Below are positions 1-7,923 of a stretch of 12,588 nucleotides of DNA, in pieces. The DNA comes from Baffinella frigidus. Taxonomy: Eukaryota; Cryptophyceae; Cryptomonadales; Baffinellaceae. The DNA lies in assembly GCA_026770585.1 (NCBI GenBank), contig MU647215.1, forward strand, positions 53,401 to 65,988. Direction: 5' to 3'. Below the pieces are notes generated by a model. The model was not told the DNA's origin and made no database searches. It worked only from the letters and a program-made list of their open reading frames with translations. The position numbers and the translations under genes were made by a program. Every line of letters starts with the position of its first letter. Within the stretch, counting starts at the first letter, position 1.

Positions 1-182
1 CCGCTCGGTATCCGCGCGCGGCGTCCCCCCTCCTCTCCGTCGGACCCTGCCTCTTCCTCGGGTTCACCCGCCTCGTTATCCCGGTTGGCAGCCGCGTCAC
101 TCCTGTCTGCAGCTGTACCCCCCCCCCCAGCTGTGCCCCCGTGGGCAGCCGCAGCGTCCGTGTTGGCAGCCGCCACCTCACC
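1..182 (-). CDS. Acidic low-complexity exon candidate, runs off left edge
   Basis: On the complement, the acceptor ccgcccgcag is followed by 60 open codons: GEVAAANTDAAAAHGGTAGG..., then DRSDAAANRDNEAGEPEEEA, then GSDGEEGGRRARIPS. The phrase A-A-A-N-x-D occurs twice in the same frame, on both sides of an 11-G run, which indicates that the frame is intact across the run. The composition (Ala, Gly, Glu, Asp) suggests a disordered segment. The plus strand is also open here (Ala/Pro-rich), so strand choice rests on the acceptor, the acidic composition and agreement with other minus-strand exons. Confidence 0.35.
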
Positions 183-221
183 CTGCGGGCGGAAGGAAAC
201 CAAAATGGTCAACGCTTCTAG

Positions 222-346
222 TAGGTCCACGCTTCTAGTTAAAAGACCGAGACACAGAGGTAGGTCCACGCTTCTAGTTAAAAGACCGAGACACAGAGGT
301 AGGTCCACGCTTCTAGTTAAAAGTAGGTCCACGCTTCTAGTTAAAA
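222..346. repeat. 39-bp tandem repeat
   Basis: The unit taggtccacgcttctagtta plus aaagaccgagacacagagg recurs at 222, 261 and 300, followed by a 24-bp short unit and a partial unit at 324-346. Units are almost identical, so the array is young. It lies in what would be an intron of the minus-strand gene. Confidence 0.9.
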
Positions 347-660
347 TCGAAGGTAAACGCTTCTCTCCATCCGTATTGGAAGCCTCGGTGGCGGCGCGTG
401 CACGGCTCCCACCCTGCTGGCAAAGAGATTTTTTTTGATATTCTGAAAACGCACGCGATGAAATCAGAAAATCAAAACGTATCTTGCGGGCGGGACACGA
501 CGATCACACCGCTTCTGGTCAAAACATCAAAACGCGTCTGGTCAGACCATCAAAACGCGTCTGGGGGAAATCACGACGCGTGTGAAATTCAAAACGCGCC
601 TGGGTAAAACCTCCTGCAACGGGAAGCGTTCTCAGCGTCGAAACAAATCCAACGTCGGAC
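347..660. other. Non-coding stretch with degenerate AAAACGCGTCTGG repeats
   Basis: From about 500 to 605, short units like catcaaaacgcgtctgg recur four or five times with decay. No exon-like island was found on either strand here. Confidence 0.5.
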
Positions 661-724
661 CTGCAGCACGTCCTCGCCAGTCGGAGCGCTCGAACCAGAA
701 TTGGCGCGGATGGTACTACAACTC

Positions 725-765
725 CTGTAACGAGTGTTCCCTGTCCCTTCTCTCAGCATCTTGCG
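725..765 (-). pseudogene. Decayed copy of the minus-strand microexon, donor lost
   Basis: The complement reads DAERRDREHSLQ after gcgacgcaag; the donor GT has become GA. A related 3' end with an intact gtccga donor (CTGCAG|gtccga) lies at 661, and another at 1502, each with only the last few codons resembling the family. Confidence 0.4.
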
Positions 766-803
766 TCGCCACGCGCTATTTGACCCTCCGCGCGGCGGAT
801 ACC

Positions 804-941
804 GAGCTCTGCTTCACCCAGGTTGACCGACCATTCTCAATTTAACAAACTCGGTGCGCGGTACAAACCCGTCAACTTTGGAGCGGAAACGAGCTCGGGC
901 CCACCAGATTGGTGAGCGCAAATAGCCTGAGACAGAGCTAG
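804..941. mobile_element. MITE-like element 1, CTAGCTCTG ends
   Basis: The element runs from gagctctgcttcaccc to gacagagctagg, with short inverted ends (AGCTCTG...TCA). Its interior (gcggtacaaacccgtcaact, then ttggagcgg) closely matches the element at 9254-9389. It ends about 18 nt from the donor of the microexon at 962-1000. Confidence 0.6.
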
Positions 942-961
942 GAAAAAACGCATGGTCGGAC

Positions 962-1000
962 CTGGAGTACGGCCTGTTCCCTGTCCCTTCTCGCAGCGTC
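962..1000 (-). CDS. Minus-strand 39-nt microexon DAARRDREQAVLQ
   Basis: On the complement, the acceptor gcgacgcag is followed by 13 codons, DAARRDREQAVLQ, and the donor CAG|gtccga. It is phase 0 at both ends. Related sequences at 661, 725-765, 1365-1390, 1502 and 1661-1699 share the 3' end and donor but have lost the acceptor, the frame or the donor, so this is the best-preserved copy. The peptide is a charged helix and is not recognised. The upstream intron side is the left arm of a perfect 83-bp inverted repeat. Confidence 0.42.
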
Positions 1001-1081
1001 CTGCGTCGCCACGTAATAGCTATTTGACCTACCACGCCAGAATCTTCGAAGGGGTCGCCAAAAGTCAACCCTCCTGCACTC
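999..1081. repeat. 83-bp perfect inverted repeat, left arm
   Basis: The reverse complement of this 83-nt segment is found without mismatch at 1857-1939. It contains the acceptor side of the minus-strand microexon and intron. A further inverted partial copy follows at about 1082-1110 (tggcgtggtaggtccaatag), so a local hairpin also exists. Confidence 0.85.
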
Positions 1082-1233
1082 TGGCGTGGTAGGTCCAATA
1101 GCTATTTGACTTTTGGCGAATCGCGGGGGATTTCCGTGACACCTCCCCCACAAAAAAGAGCGCCGATTCGTGGTACACATAGTAAAAAGACGCCGTGTCT
1201 CCAGCTCAGCCCGAGGCTCTTGCGTGGCAAGGT

Positions 1234-1354
1234 CTACCTCCACCTGAGTTTTATTCTGGCTCGTCCTTAAAAGTTTTTAAGCGCAGAAATTCAGTACAAA
1301 GGGGCGAATAGAAAGCCTTCAGGACGAGCCGGAATAAAACTGAGGCAGAGCTAG
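1234..1354. mobile_element. MITE-like element 2, CTAGCTCTG ends
   Basis: Inverted arms cctgagttttattctggctc... (from 1243) and its complement ending gaataaaactgaggcagagctag (to 1354) pair over about 25-30 nt. The right end is the family terminus; the left terminus is decayed. Confidence 0.7.
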
Positions 1355-1364
1355 AAGGTTGGAC

Positions 1365-1390
1365 CTGGAACACGGCCTGCTCCCTGTCCA
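1365..1390 (-). pseudogene. Fragment of the minus-strand microexon
   Basis: The complement reads DREQAVFQ with the donor CAG|gtccaa. Homology ends upstream of the Asp codon, replaced by cacgtgactcc sequence. The fragment lies directly next to a MITE-like element ending at 1354. Confidence 0.45.
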
Positions 1391-1540
1391 CGTGACTCCT
1401 AAGGGGCTTTTCGGAGCCTACCTTCAGTCAACTCCCGGGCGTGACATCCTCGTTTTCGGGGGGCTCTGCCCGGGATTGAACTAAAGTCTAAAGTCTCGGA
1501 CCTGCAGAGCGGCTAAGCCCTAGGCCGCTTGCGTGGTTCT

Positions 1541-1650
1541 AGAGAGAGAGAGTCTCTCTCTCGAGAGAGAGTCTCTCTCCCTCTCTCGAGAGAGAGAGTC
1601 TCTCTCTCCCTCTCTCTCGAGAGAGAGAGTCTCTCTCCCTCTCTCTCTAG
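1541..1650. repeat. GA/CT palindromic microsatellite
   Basis: Alternating blocks of gagagagaga and tctctctccctctctc repeat four to five times. Each block pair can fold on itself. The open frames across it are repeat artefacts. Confidence 0.9.
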
Positions 1651-1660
1651 AAGGTCGGAC

Positions 1661-1699
1661 CTGCAGAACGGCGTGCTCCCTGTCCCTCCGCGATGCGTC
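1661..1699 (-). pseudogene. Copy of the minus-strand microexon, acceptor lost
   Basis: The complement reads DASRRDREHAVLQ over the same 39 nt with the donor CAG|gtccga intact. The base pair that should be AG upstream is GG (gcgacgcgg instead of gcgacgcag), so the acceptor is broken. The GA/CT satellite lies directly downstream. Confidence 0.5.
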
Positions 1700-1856
1700 C
1701 CGCGTCGCTACGCGCGCCTGCGATGGGTTTTAGGGTTAATCTCGGAACACACCAGAATCTGTCCTGGTGTATGCTATCTTAATCCTTCTTTTGATCCCTC
1801 CTCTGGAGGGATCAAAGCTGTCCCTTTTCGCGAAACCGACTCTCTCCCTGCGGGCG

Positions 1857-1939
1857 GAGTGCAGGAGGGTTGACTTTTGGCGACCCCTTCGAAGATTCTG
1901 GCGTGGTAGGTCAAATAGCTATTACGTGGCGACGCAGGA
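1857..1939. repeat. 83-bp perfect inverted repeat, right arm
   Basis: This is the perfect inverse of 999-1081. It is part of a 108-bp segment (1832-1939) enclosed by a 29-bp direct repeat at 1803-1831 and 1940-1968 (tggagggatcaaagctgtcc...), which looks like an insertion with duplication of its target. Confidence 0.85.
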
Positions 1940-2002
1940 CTGGAGGGATCAAAGCTGTCCCTTTTCGCTGCGTCCCGCGTAGCCTCGCGCGCCTTTGGCG
2001 GG

Positions 2003-2092
2003 TTTGGGGTTTGGAGTTTAGGGTTTAGGGTTTAGGGTTCAGGGTTTGGGGTTTCGTTTTCAGGGTGCAGGGTTTCGGGTTTGGGTTCGATG
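2003..2092. repeat. TTTAGGG-like telomeric-type tract, G strand
   Basis: Runs of gggtttagggtttagggttc with variants gggtttgg, gggtttcg and gggtgcag. This is a plant-type telomere unit in degenerate, internal form. Confidence 0.85.
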
Positions 2093-2422
2093 GGCACAAC
2101 GTAAGTCAGCCAACTGAGGTAGACCACCAGCAACCCGTAGCAGCTTATTCCGGATCTTTGCAAGGATACGGGTATTTTATTTGAAACAAAACCTTTCCTA
2201 TGACCCTACGGTAGGACACCCTAGGGACTTCGAATTGCTGACGGGAGCTACCGACGAGATTTCTTCGGAGGCGACACGCGAGAGCAGAAAGATGCTCTAG
2301 AGAGTCACCTACCCAGAGTCATATATCACCGAGTATACAACAGTATACGAAGATTAGCTGAAAATGACTACAGTACCCGATCCGGTTAAAAGCGGCAACG
2401 GGTCGCTGATGGGAGTCCCCAC
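2093..2422. other. Unique sequence with no feature recognised
   Basis: Mixed composition, stops in all frames at short spacing, and no clear AG...GT island of good codon use. The pair gagtatacaacagtatac is a small palindromic patch. Confidence 0.4.
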
Positions 2423-2698
2423 TGAATACGATCTTGCAACGAAAATTACTACACAGTTTTTTTCACTATTACTTGTAAGGACCAATTGTGTAGTAATTTT
2501 ACCTGCGCGGCCTTGCGGTGCTGGAACTCATCCTCCACGTCTGTCCCCAGCACCAGCTCCTCCGCGTCTTCCCGCGACGCCAGAATGCTCCAATCTGCGC
2601 GGACCCAGATCCCATCAACGAAAATTACTACACAATTGGTCCATACAAGTCATAGTAAACACAACTGTGTAGTAATTTTCGTTTCAAGATCGTATTCA
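2423..2698. mobile_element. Nested inverted-repeat element around a GC-rich island
   Basis: Outer ends tgaatacgatcttgcaacga (2423) and its inverse ending at 2698 match over about 35 nt with one or two differences. Each side also contains a complete hairpin of about 62 nt (aaaattactacaca ... tgtgtagtaatttt), at 2440-2501 and 2619-2680, in opposite orientation. Between them lies the exon-like island at about 2503-2613. Confidence 0.75.
2503..2594 (-). CDS. Minus-strand exon candidate enclosed by hairpin elements
   Basis: On the complement, a GC-rich island of about 110 nt is open and reads DWSILASREDAEELVLG, then TDVEDEFQHRKAAQ, ending at CAG|gtaaaa (donor at 2502-2501). It contrasts strongly with the AT-rich hairpins on both sides. 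An acceptor-like gcgcag lies at 2600-2595; the frame is also open further up to the hairpin (GIWVRA...). The charged, probably helical peptide is not recognised. The donor GT is formed at the edge of the hairpin element. Alternatively this is a gene fragment captured between inverted repeats. Confidence 0.4.
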
Positions 2699-2823
2699 AC
2701 TTGAATAGTCGGGGTCATGCGTTCGCTTCAAAATGCACCAAACTCGAATGGTGTCTCCAACAGGTGGGGGGCGAGACATGTACACCCCCCGGTCAGCCAC
2801 AGTGGGATCCAGGTTCATAGGCT

Positions 2824-2971
2824 AACGGCCTGAAAATGGGGTAGTTAGGCCTACGGCAATGCCTAGGACCTCCTACCGTAGGCCGAGGGATCCTAGGACC
2901 AAAAAGTCTCGGCCTACGGTAGGAGGTCCTAGGCAATGCCGTAGGCCTAACTACCCCATTTTCAGGCCGTT
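2824..2971. repeat. Foldback palindrome, 64-bp arms
   Basis: Arms 2824-2887 and 2908-2971 pair at 63 of 64 positions with a 20-nt loop. The arm begins aacggcctgaaaatggggta. The flanks at about 2727-2820 and 3041-3195 are themselves diverged copies of each other (gtacacacccc...cacagtgggac), so the palindrome sits within an older duplication. Confidence 0.9.
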
Positions 2972-3615
2972 GCCCTATTAAGGTGGCCCCTACTCAACGA
3001 AACGGAGAGAGCACAGAGATAGGAGGGGCCAAAGTTTCGCTCCAACTTGCCCCAAAATCGAATGCTGTAAAATGGGGGGGTGCCCGCACGATGGGTGGGG
3101 GCGAGATGCTTTCCCTGGGCTGCACGGGCGTGGAAAGCGGTATCAAGCAGGGGGTGTGCACGCTATGTACACACCCCAGTCACACAGTGGGACCCTTCCT
3201 CGATTTCCTGTTTCACAGACTCTCTGTGAAACGGGAAAGGAGAGAGATGGAGTATTCGGCCGAGGGACTGGTCTGGAGAGCGCGCGGGTGTACCGACGAG
3301 GGCGGCGCGCGGGGTTGTGGAGAACCACGAGAAAAGTACGAAGCGCCCGCAGACGCATCCCAGCATCCTTGCCCGCCCTGTCTGCGAACCAGCGGAAAAC
3401 AGGAGTCCGGCGGTCTCTCACGTGCAGATGCGACACTGGTGATGTTCACGGTGGTGGACCAGGGCGCACGCGAGTGTGCGAGTGAGCCCGCCGCCGAGGA
3501 CGGCACACACGGGTCTGTAGCGTCGCTCAGGCAAGGCTCCTCTCCCCAAGATCTAGCTGCGACTGAAGAGGCGGCAAAAGTTGACAGGCGCGTCAACTTT
3601 GGCCAGGATCCGGCG
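2972..3615 (+). other. Intergenic or 5' region of the plus-strand gene
   Basis: GC-rich DNA with one frame open from 2983 through 3780, but only the last part looks like protein. It contains a hairpin tttcctgtttcacaga / tctgtgaaacgggaaa at about 3204-3238 and a palindrome aaagttgac-aggcgc-gtcaacttt at 3579-3602. It is the likely divergent promoter area for both genes, but no core promoter motif can be named. Confidence 0.3.
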
Positions 3616-3773
3616 ATGCTGCAAACAAGGCGGGGATCGGGGCGCAGGGGGGCAGGCTGGCTGACTCGGACCCTCGCGCTGCTACTCGCTGCGCTGGTGA
3701 TACCGCCGGGCCCGATTTGCGTGCTCGAGGCGCCCCTGCGCGACGGCATTGCCCCGTACACGCCGGACGGGAG
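3616..3773 (+). CDS. Exon 1 candidate: start codon and type II signal anchor
   Basis: The frame from ATG at 3616 gives a short basic head (MLQTRRGSGRRGAG) followed by a hydrophobic stretch at residues 17-31 (LTRTLALLLAALVIP) and a Pro/Gly-rich continuation. This is the layout of a signal anchor in a Golgi type II membrane enzyme. The proposed donor is GGGAG|gtgttg at 3774, leaving two bases (AG) that pair with the T opening exon 2 to make a serine codon. The same frame is open upstream to 2983, so an earlier start is possible. The 2983-3615 part contains repeat-derived sequence and is unconvincing as protein. No TATA box or transcription start could be identified. The start and the donor are both inferences. 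Confidence 0.35.
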
Positions 3774-6700
3774 GTGTTGATGCATATTATCGAGAGGGCC
3801 GGGCCTGTGAGTGCGCAACCACCAGTCACAGGCGACATATGGCGAAGGACGGGCTCCGCGCGGATATGTGCAACCGTGCCGTCCTTGCTGGAGCTGACGA
3901 GGGGAAGCGCAGGTGGCGCCGTGGGCCCAGGTTGAGGGCGACGAGGAGAGCTCCGTCTTTCCTGATACTCAGGCATTCCCCTTCTCGCCGCTCCGTGACA
4001 TGCCGTGTCTTCCACCCAGCCTTGTGCGGCGGGTTTAGGGTGCAGGGTGTAGGGTGCAGGGTTCAGGGTTCGGGGTTCAGGGTTCAGGGTTCAGGGTTCA
4101 GGGTTAGAGTTTACGGTTTAGGGTTTGGGATTCAAAGTTGACGGTTTGAGGTTGAGGGGTGGGGGTTTACTGGCGCCTTCGTACCATTCTCCTAAACCAT
4201 AAACCCCAAACCCCAAACCCCAAACCCTAAACCCCAAACCCTAAACCCTAAACCCCAAACCCTAAACCCTAAACCCCAAACCCTAAACCCTAAACCCCAA
4301 ACCAAACCATAAATCCTTAACACTGAACTGCTAGTGACGTCTTTTGTGTGGGCTCAAAGGTGCGGTTCGACCATCCGACGTAGAGCTTTGCGCCCACACA
4401 AAAGACGTCACTAGCAGTTCAGTGTTGAGGATTTATGGTTTGGTTTGGGGTTTAGGGTTTAGGGTTTGGGGTTTAGGGTTTAGGGTTTGGGGTTTAGGGT
4501 TTAGGGTTTGGGGTTTAGGGTTTGGGGTTTGGGGTTTAGGGTTTATGGTTTAGGAGAATGGTACGAAGGCGCCAGTAAACCCCTTGAGCCGGTTCGTACG
4601 TTTAGGGCCTACAATATTGAGATGTGTACTGGAAATCCTCTAGACGGACATTTCGCTGCGAAATAGATTCTGTCAGGTGACGCGATGTGTATGGGCACCA
4701 GGCTTCGACGGAACATGACAAGGCAGTCACCTCGGACAGTTGGCTTCGGCGGTCACGCGGGCGCTCAAGAGCCTGCCGGCGGGGCTGTTCCAGCGGTTTA
4801 GGGTTTACTGGCGCCCTCGTACCATTTTCCTAAACCCTAAACCCTCAGCACTGAACTGCTGGTGACGTCTCGTGTGTGGGTGCAAAGGTGCGGTTCGACC
4901 ATCCGACGGAGGGCTTTGTCTTCCTCGACCGCGACAAGATCATCATCGCCGTCAAGGTCAGGGTCCTAGCTCTGCCTTAATAAAACTAGGACCGCCATAA
5001 ATATTTTTTAGTTGTGCACTTCTGTACTAGATTTCCTGCTCTAATTGTTTTTTATGGCGAGGTGAGTTATAATCAGACATAGCTGGAGGCCGACGGAGGG
5101 CTTCGCGTGACAAGACCGGGGCAGCGTTAGTTCGGGGGAGGTATCTAAACTGAACATGCTCAGCACCGAAGGAATCTAAACCGGGCATGTTTAGGACACC
5201 CCAAGCATTCAAGCTGGGTTTCAGGAAAGCCAAAGTATTCAGGCTTAGTACCAGGACAAGATCGAATTATTCAAAAGGCGGGAAGCTCTCGTTAAGATGA
5301 CTACTTCACACACGCACTGAAACGATTCAGAGATCAGGGATGCGCACCACCAGCCCTCCCACATGAAGTGTTTGCCTCGTGCGGGTTTGGTGGATTTGTA
5401 TCAGAGGTTTCAAACCCTGCACCCTGCACCCTGAACCCTGAACCCTGAAAATCCAAACCCTGAACCCTCAACGCTGATGCGCACTTCAAACCCAACACCT
5501 CACACCCCAAACCCCAAACCCCAAACCCCAAACCTAATTCCCAAATCCTGAACCCTTCTAGGTCCAGGGACCCTAACGCCCCAACCCCAATCCGCAGGTG
5601 GCACGATGCCATTCAGACGCGTGCGGGCGCATCCAGGTGGTCCTCAAGCATAAACCCTACAGCCTGAACCCTACACCCTAAACCCTAAAAACTGCACCCC
5701 AGACCCTAAACCCTAACCCCTGAACCCTAGACCCGAAACCCTAAACCCGAAACCCTGAACACTAAACCCTGAACCCTAAACACTAAACCCCAACCCCTAA
5801 CCCACACCCTACACCCTACACACTACACCCTGCACCCTGAACCCTAAACCCTACATCCTACACCCCACACCCTACACCCCAAACCCTAAAACCTGAACCC
5901 TAAAACCTGAACCCTGAACCAGGTGCTCGTGAACCGCAACTCGGCAGGGCTGTTCGACATGCAGGTCGCCCTAACCCCGAAACCACAGTTGAGGAGCCAG
6001 GCTCAAATTTGATTGGGGGAGCCAGGTGTTGTGCCGGAGCCGAGCAGCGTTGAACTCTGCACCCTGACCCCTACCCCTACCCCTAGGAAGCTCATCAATT
6101 ATAGCTTCTCTTCAATAAGTAAAAAGTTCTCTTCAATAGGTAAAAAAGTTGCCCTGTATCGTTCCTCAACAAAGTAACTCCCTCTCTCTCTCTGATTCGC
6201 AGCCGAACGAGTTCGGGGAGGTGCGGTTGCACGTCTCGCTCCCCGCCCTTCCGGATGGCGAGTACACCGCGGAGGTCAACCCTACACCCTACACCCTACA
6301 CCCTCAACCCTACACCCTACACCCTCAACCCTACGCCCTAAATTCTGCACCCTGCACCCTACACAATGAATCATCATCCTTCAACCCTAAACCCTAAATC
6401 CTACACCCTCAACCCTACACCCTCAACCCTCAACCCTACGCCCTACACCCTTCACCCTACGCCCTACACCCTACACTCTTAACCCTGCACCCTGACCTCA
6501 AAACCCTAAACCCTACACCCTAAACCTTACACCATAAACCCTAAACCCTAAACCCTAAACCCCGAACCCTAAACCCTAAACCCTAAACCCTCAACACTCA
6601 ACCCTCAACACTCAACCCTCAACTCTCAACCCTAAACCCTAAACCCTAAACCCTCAACCCTCAACCCTACACCCTCAACCCCAACCCCTGCACCCTTCAC

Positions 6701-7863
6701 CCCGACCCCAAAACCCGAAACCCGAAACCCTGCACCCTTCACCCCGACCCCAAAACCCGAAACCCGAAACCCTGCACCCTTCACCCCGACCCCAAAACCC
6801 GAAACCCGAAACCCTGCACCCTTCACCCCGACCCCAAAACCCGAAACCCGAAACCCTGCACCCTTCACCCCGACCCCAAAACCCGAAACCCGAAACCCTG
6901 CACCCTTCACCCCGACCCCAAAACCCGAAACCCGAAACCCGAAACCCGAAACCCGAAACCCTAAAATTCAGGTCAAGCTTGTGGACCAGCACGGCGCAAC
7001 CCTACACCCTGACCTCAAAACCCTACACCCTAAACCTTACACCATAAACCATGAACCCTGAACCCCGAACCCTAAACTCTAAACCCTAGACCCTAAACCC
7101 TAAACTCTCAACCTTCAACTCTCAACCCTAAACCCCAAACCCCGAACCCTGAACCCCAAACCATAAACCATAAACCCTAAACCCTAAACTTCAGGTCAAG
7201 CTTGTGGACCAGCACGGCGCAGAGCTCTCGTATCATCTGTACCAGGTCGTCCAAACCCCCAAAAGTTGACGGGGCGTGTCCACTTTCCGGAACAGGGTTC
7301 TGCGAGGCTGCTGACACCTAGCTCTGCCCGAGTAAAGTTGGGGCACGTCGTTATTAGTTTTAGAGCTGGACTTCCAGGACAAATTTAGTACATTTATACG
7401 CCTAAATGTGTTTTATGACGTGCCCAACTATACTCGGGCAGAGCTAGAACAAGGCGGGGATCTGAGATGCGTACCCCCAGCCTGTGTTCCACGGAATCGG
7501 GAGTGTGTGGTACCAGGGTCAAAATGTATTTTTTACCATCTAATTCAAATTTAGTAAATGCTTTTGTTTTCACATCTAAACAAATATTTTAGGGGTTGAT
7601 TTTTTGACGGGGCTGTAAGTGCCGGAAACTGCCCATCAACAAGTCGGTGTCAAGTGATGTAATGCATCGTGTGTTTACCAAGGATTCTTTGAAGGTTCGA
7701 AAGTTGACTTGCACACTACCAACTAATGCATGGCACGTGTACCAGGACGTCGGGTTTTCCGTCGCCCACGCCACCCCTACACCTGGCCGCACCCACGAAC
7801 AAAGCCAAAAAAAAATCCACGAACAAGATCACCGACAAGACCCGGTTGCGGCAGCGGCGGGGG

Positions 7864-7923
<60 letters not shown>

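Larger units (their letters stand above)
6275..7190. repeat. CCCTAAA/CCCTACA/CCCTCAA intron with internal duplication
   Basis: Nearly the entire intron 5 consists of telomere-like units in the C-rich orientation. A roughly 0.5-kb segment is partly duplicated (about 6489-6998 against 7008-7221), carrying the start of exon 6. Confidence 0.85.

Noticed and set aside
85-438. Plus-strand frame with STLLVKRPRHRGR repeats
   Set aside because: The 39-bp tandem repeat is a multiple of three and keeps the frame open; no splice or codon support.
1529-1873. Plus-strand frames rich in RES/LSLS repeats
   Set aside because: They translate the GA/CT palindromic satellite.
2983-3615. In-frame N-terminal extension of exon 1
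   Set aside because: The frame is open but starts in duplicated non-coding sequence, has unremarkable composition, and would place the hydrophobic anchor about 230 residues into the protein.
3213-4015. Minus-strand open frames of 201 and 140 codons
   Set aside because: GC-rich shadow of the plus-strand region; the plus strand has a coherent anchor sequence and the minus frames show no recognisable domain or good codon bias.
4727-4795. Exon 2 read as SPRTVGFGGHAG...
   Set aside because: Phase 0-0 is attractive, but third positions are poorly biased compared with the overlapping HLGQLASAV frame; kept only as an alternative.
6632-6992. Long minus-strand frames reading GFRVSGFGVGVKGA and similar
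   Set aside because: They translate the 42-bp minisatellite and CCCTAAA units, lengths divisible by three keep any frame open, and no unique coding sequence is included.
5410-7190. A true telomere or chromosome end
   Set aside because: Repeats are degenerate, occur in both orientations, and are interrupted by in-phase exons, so they are internal.
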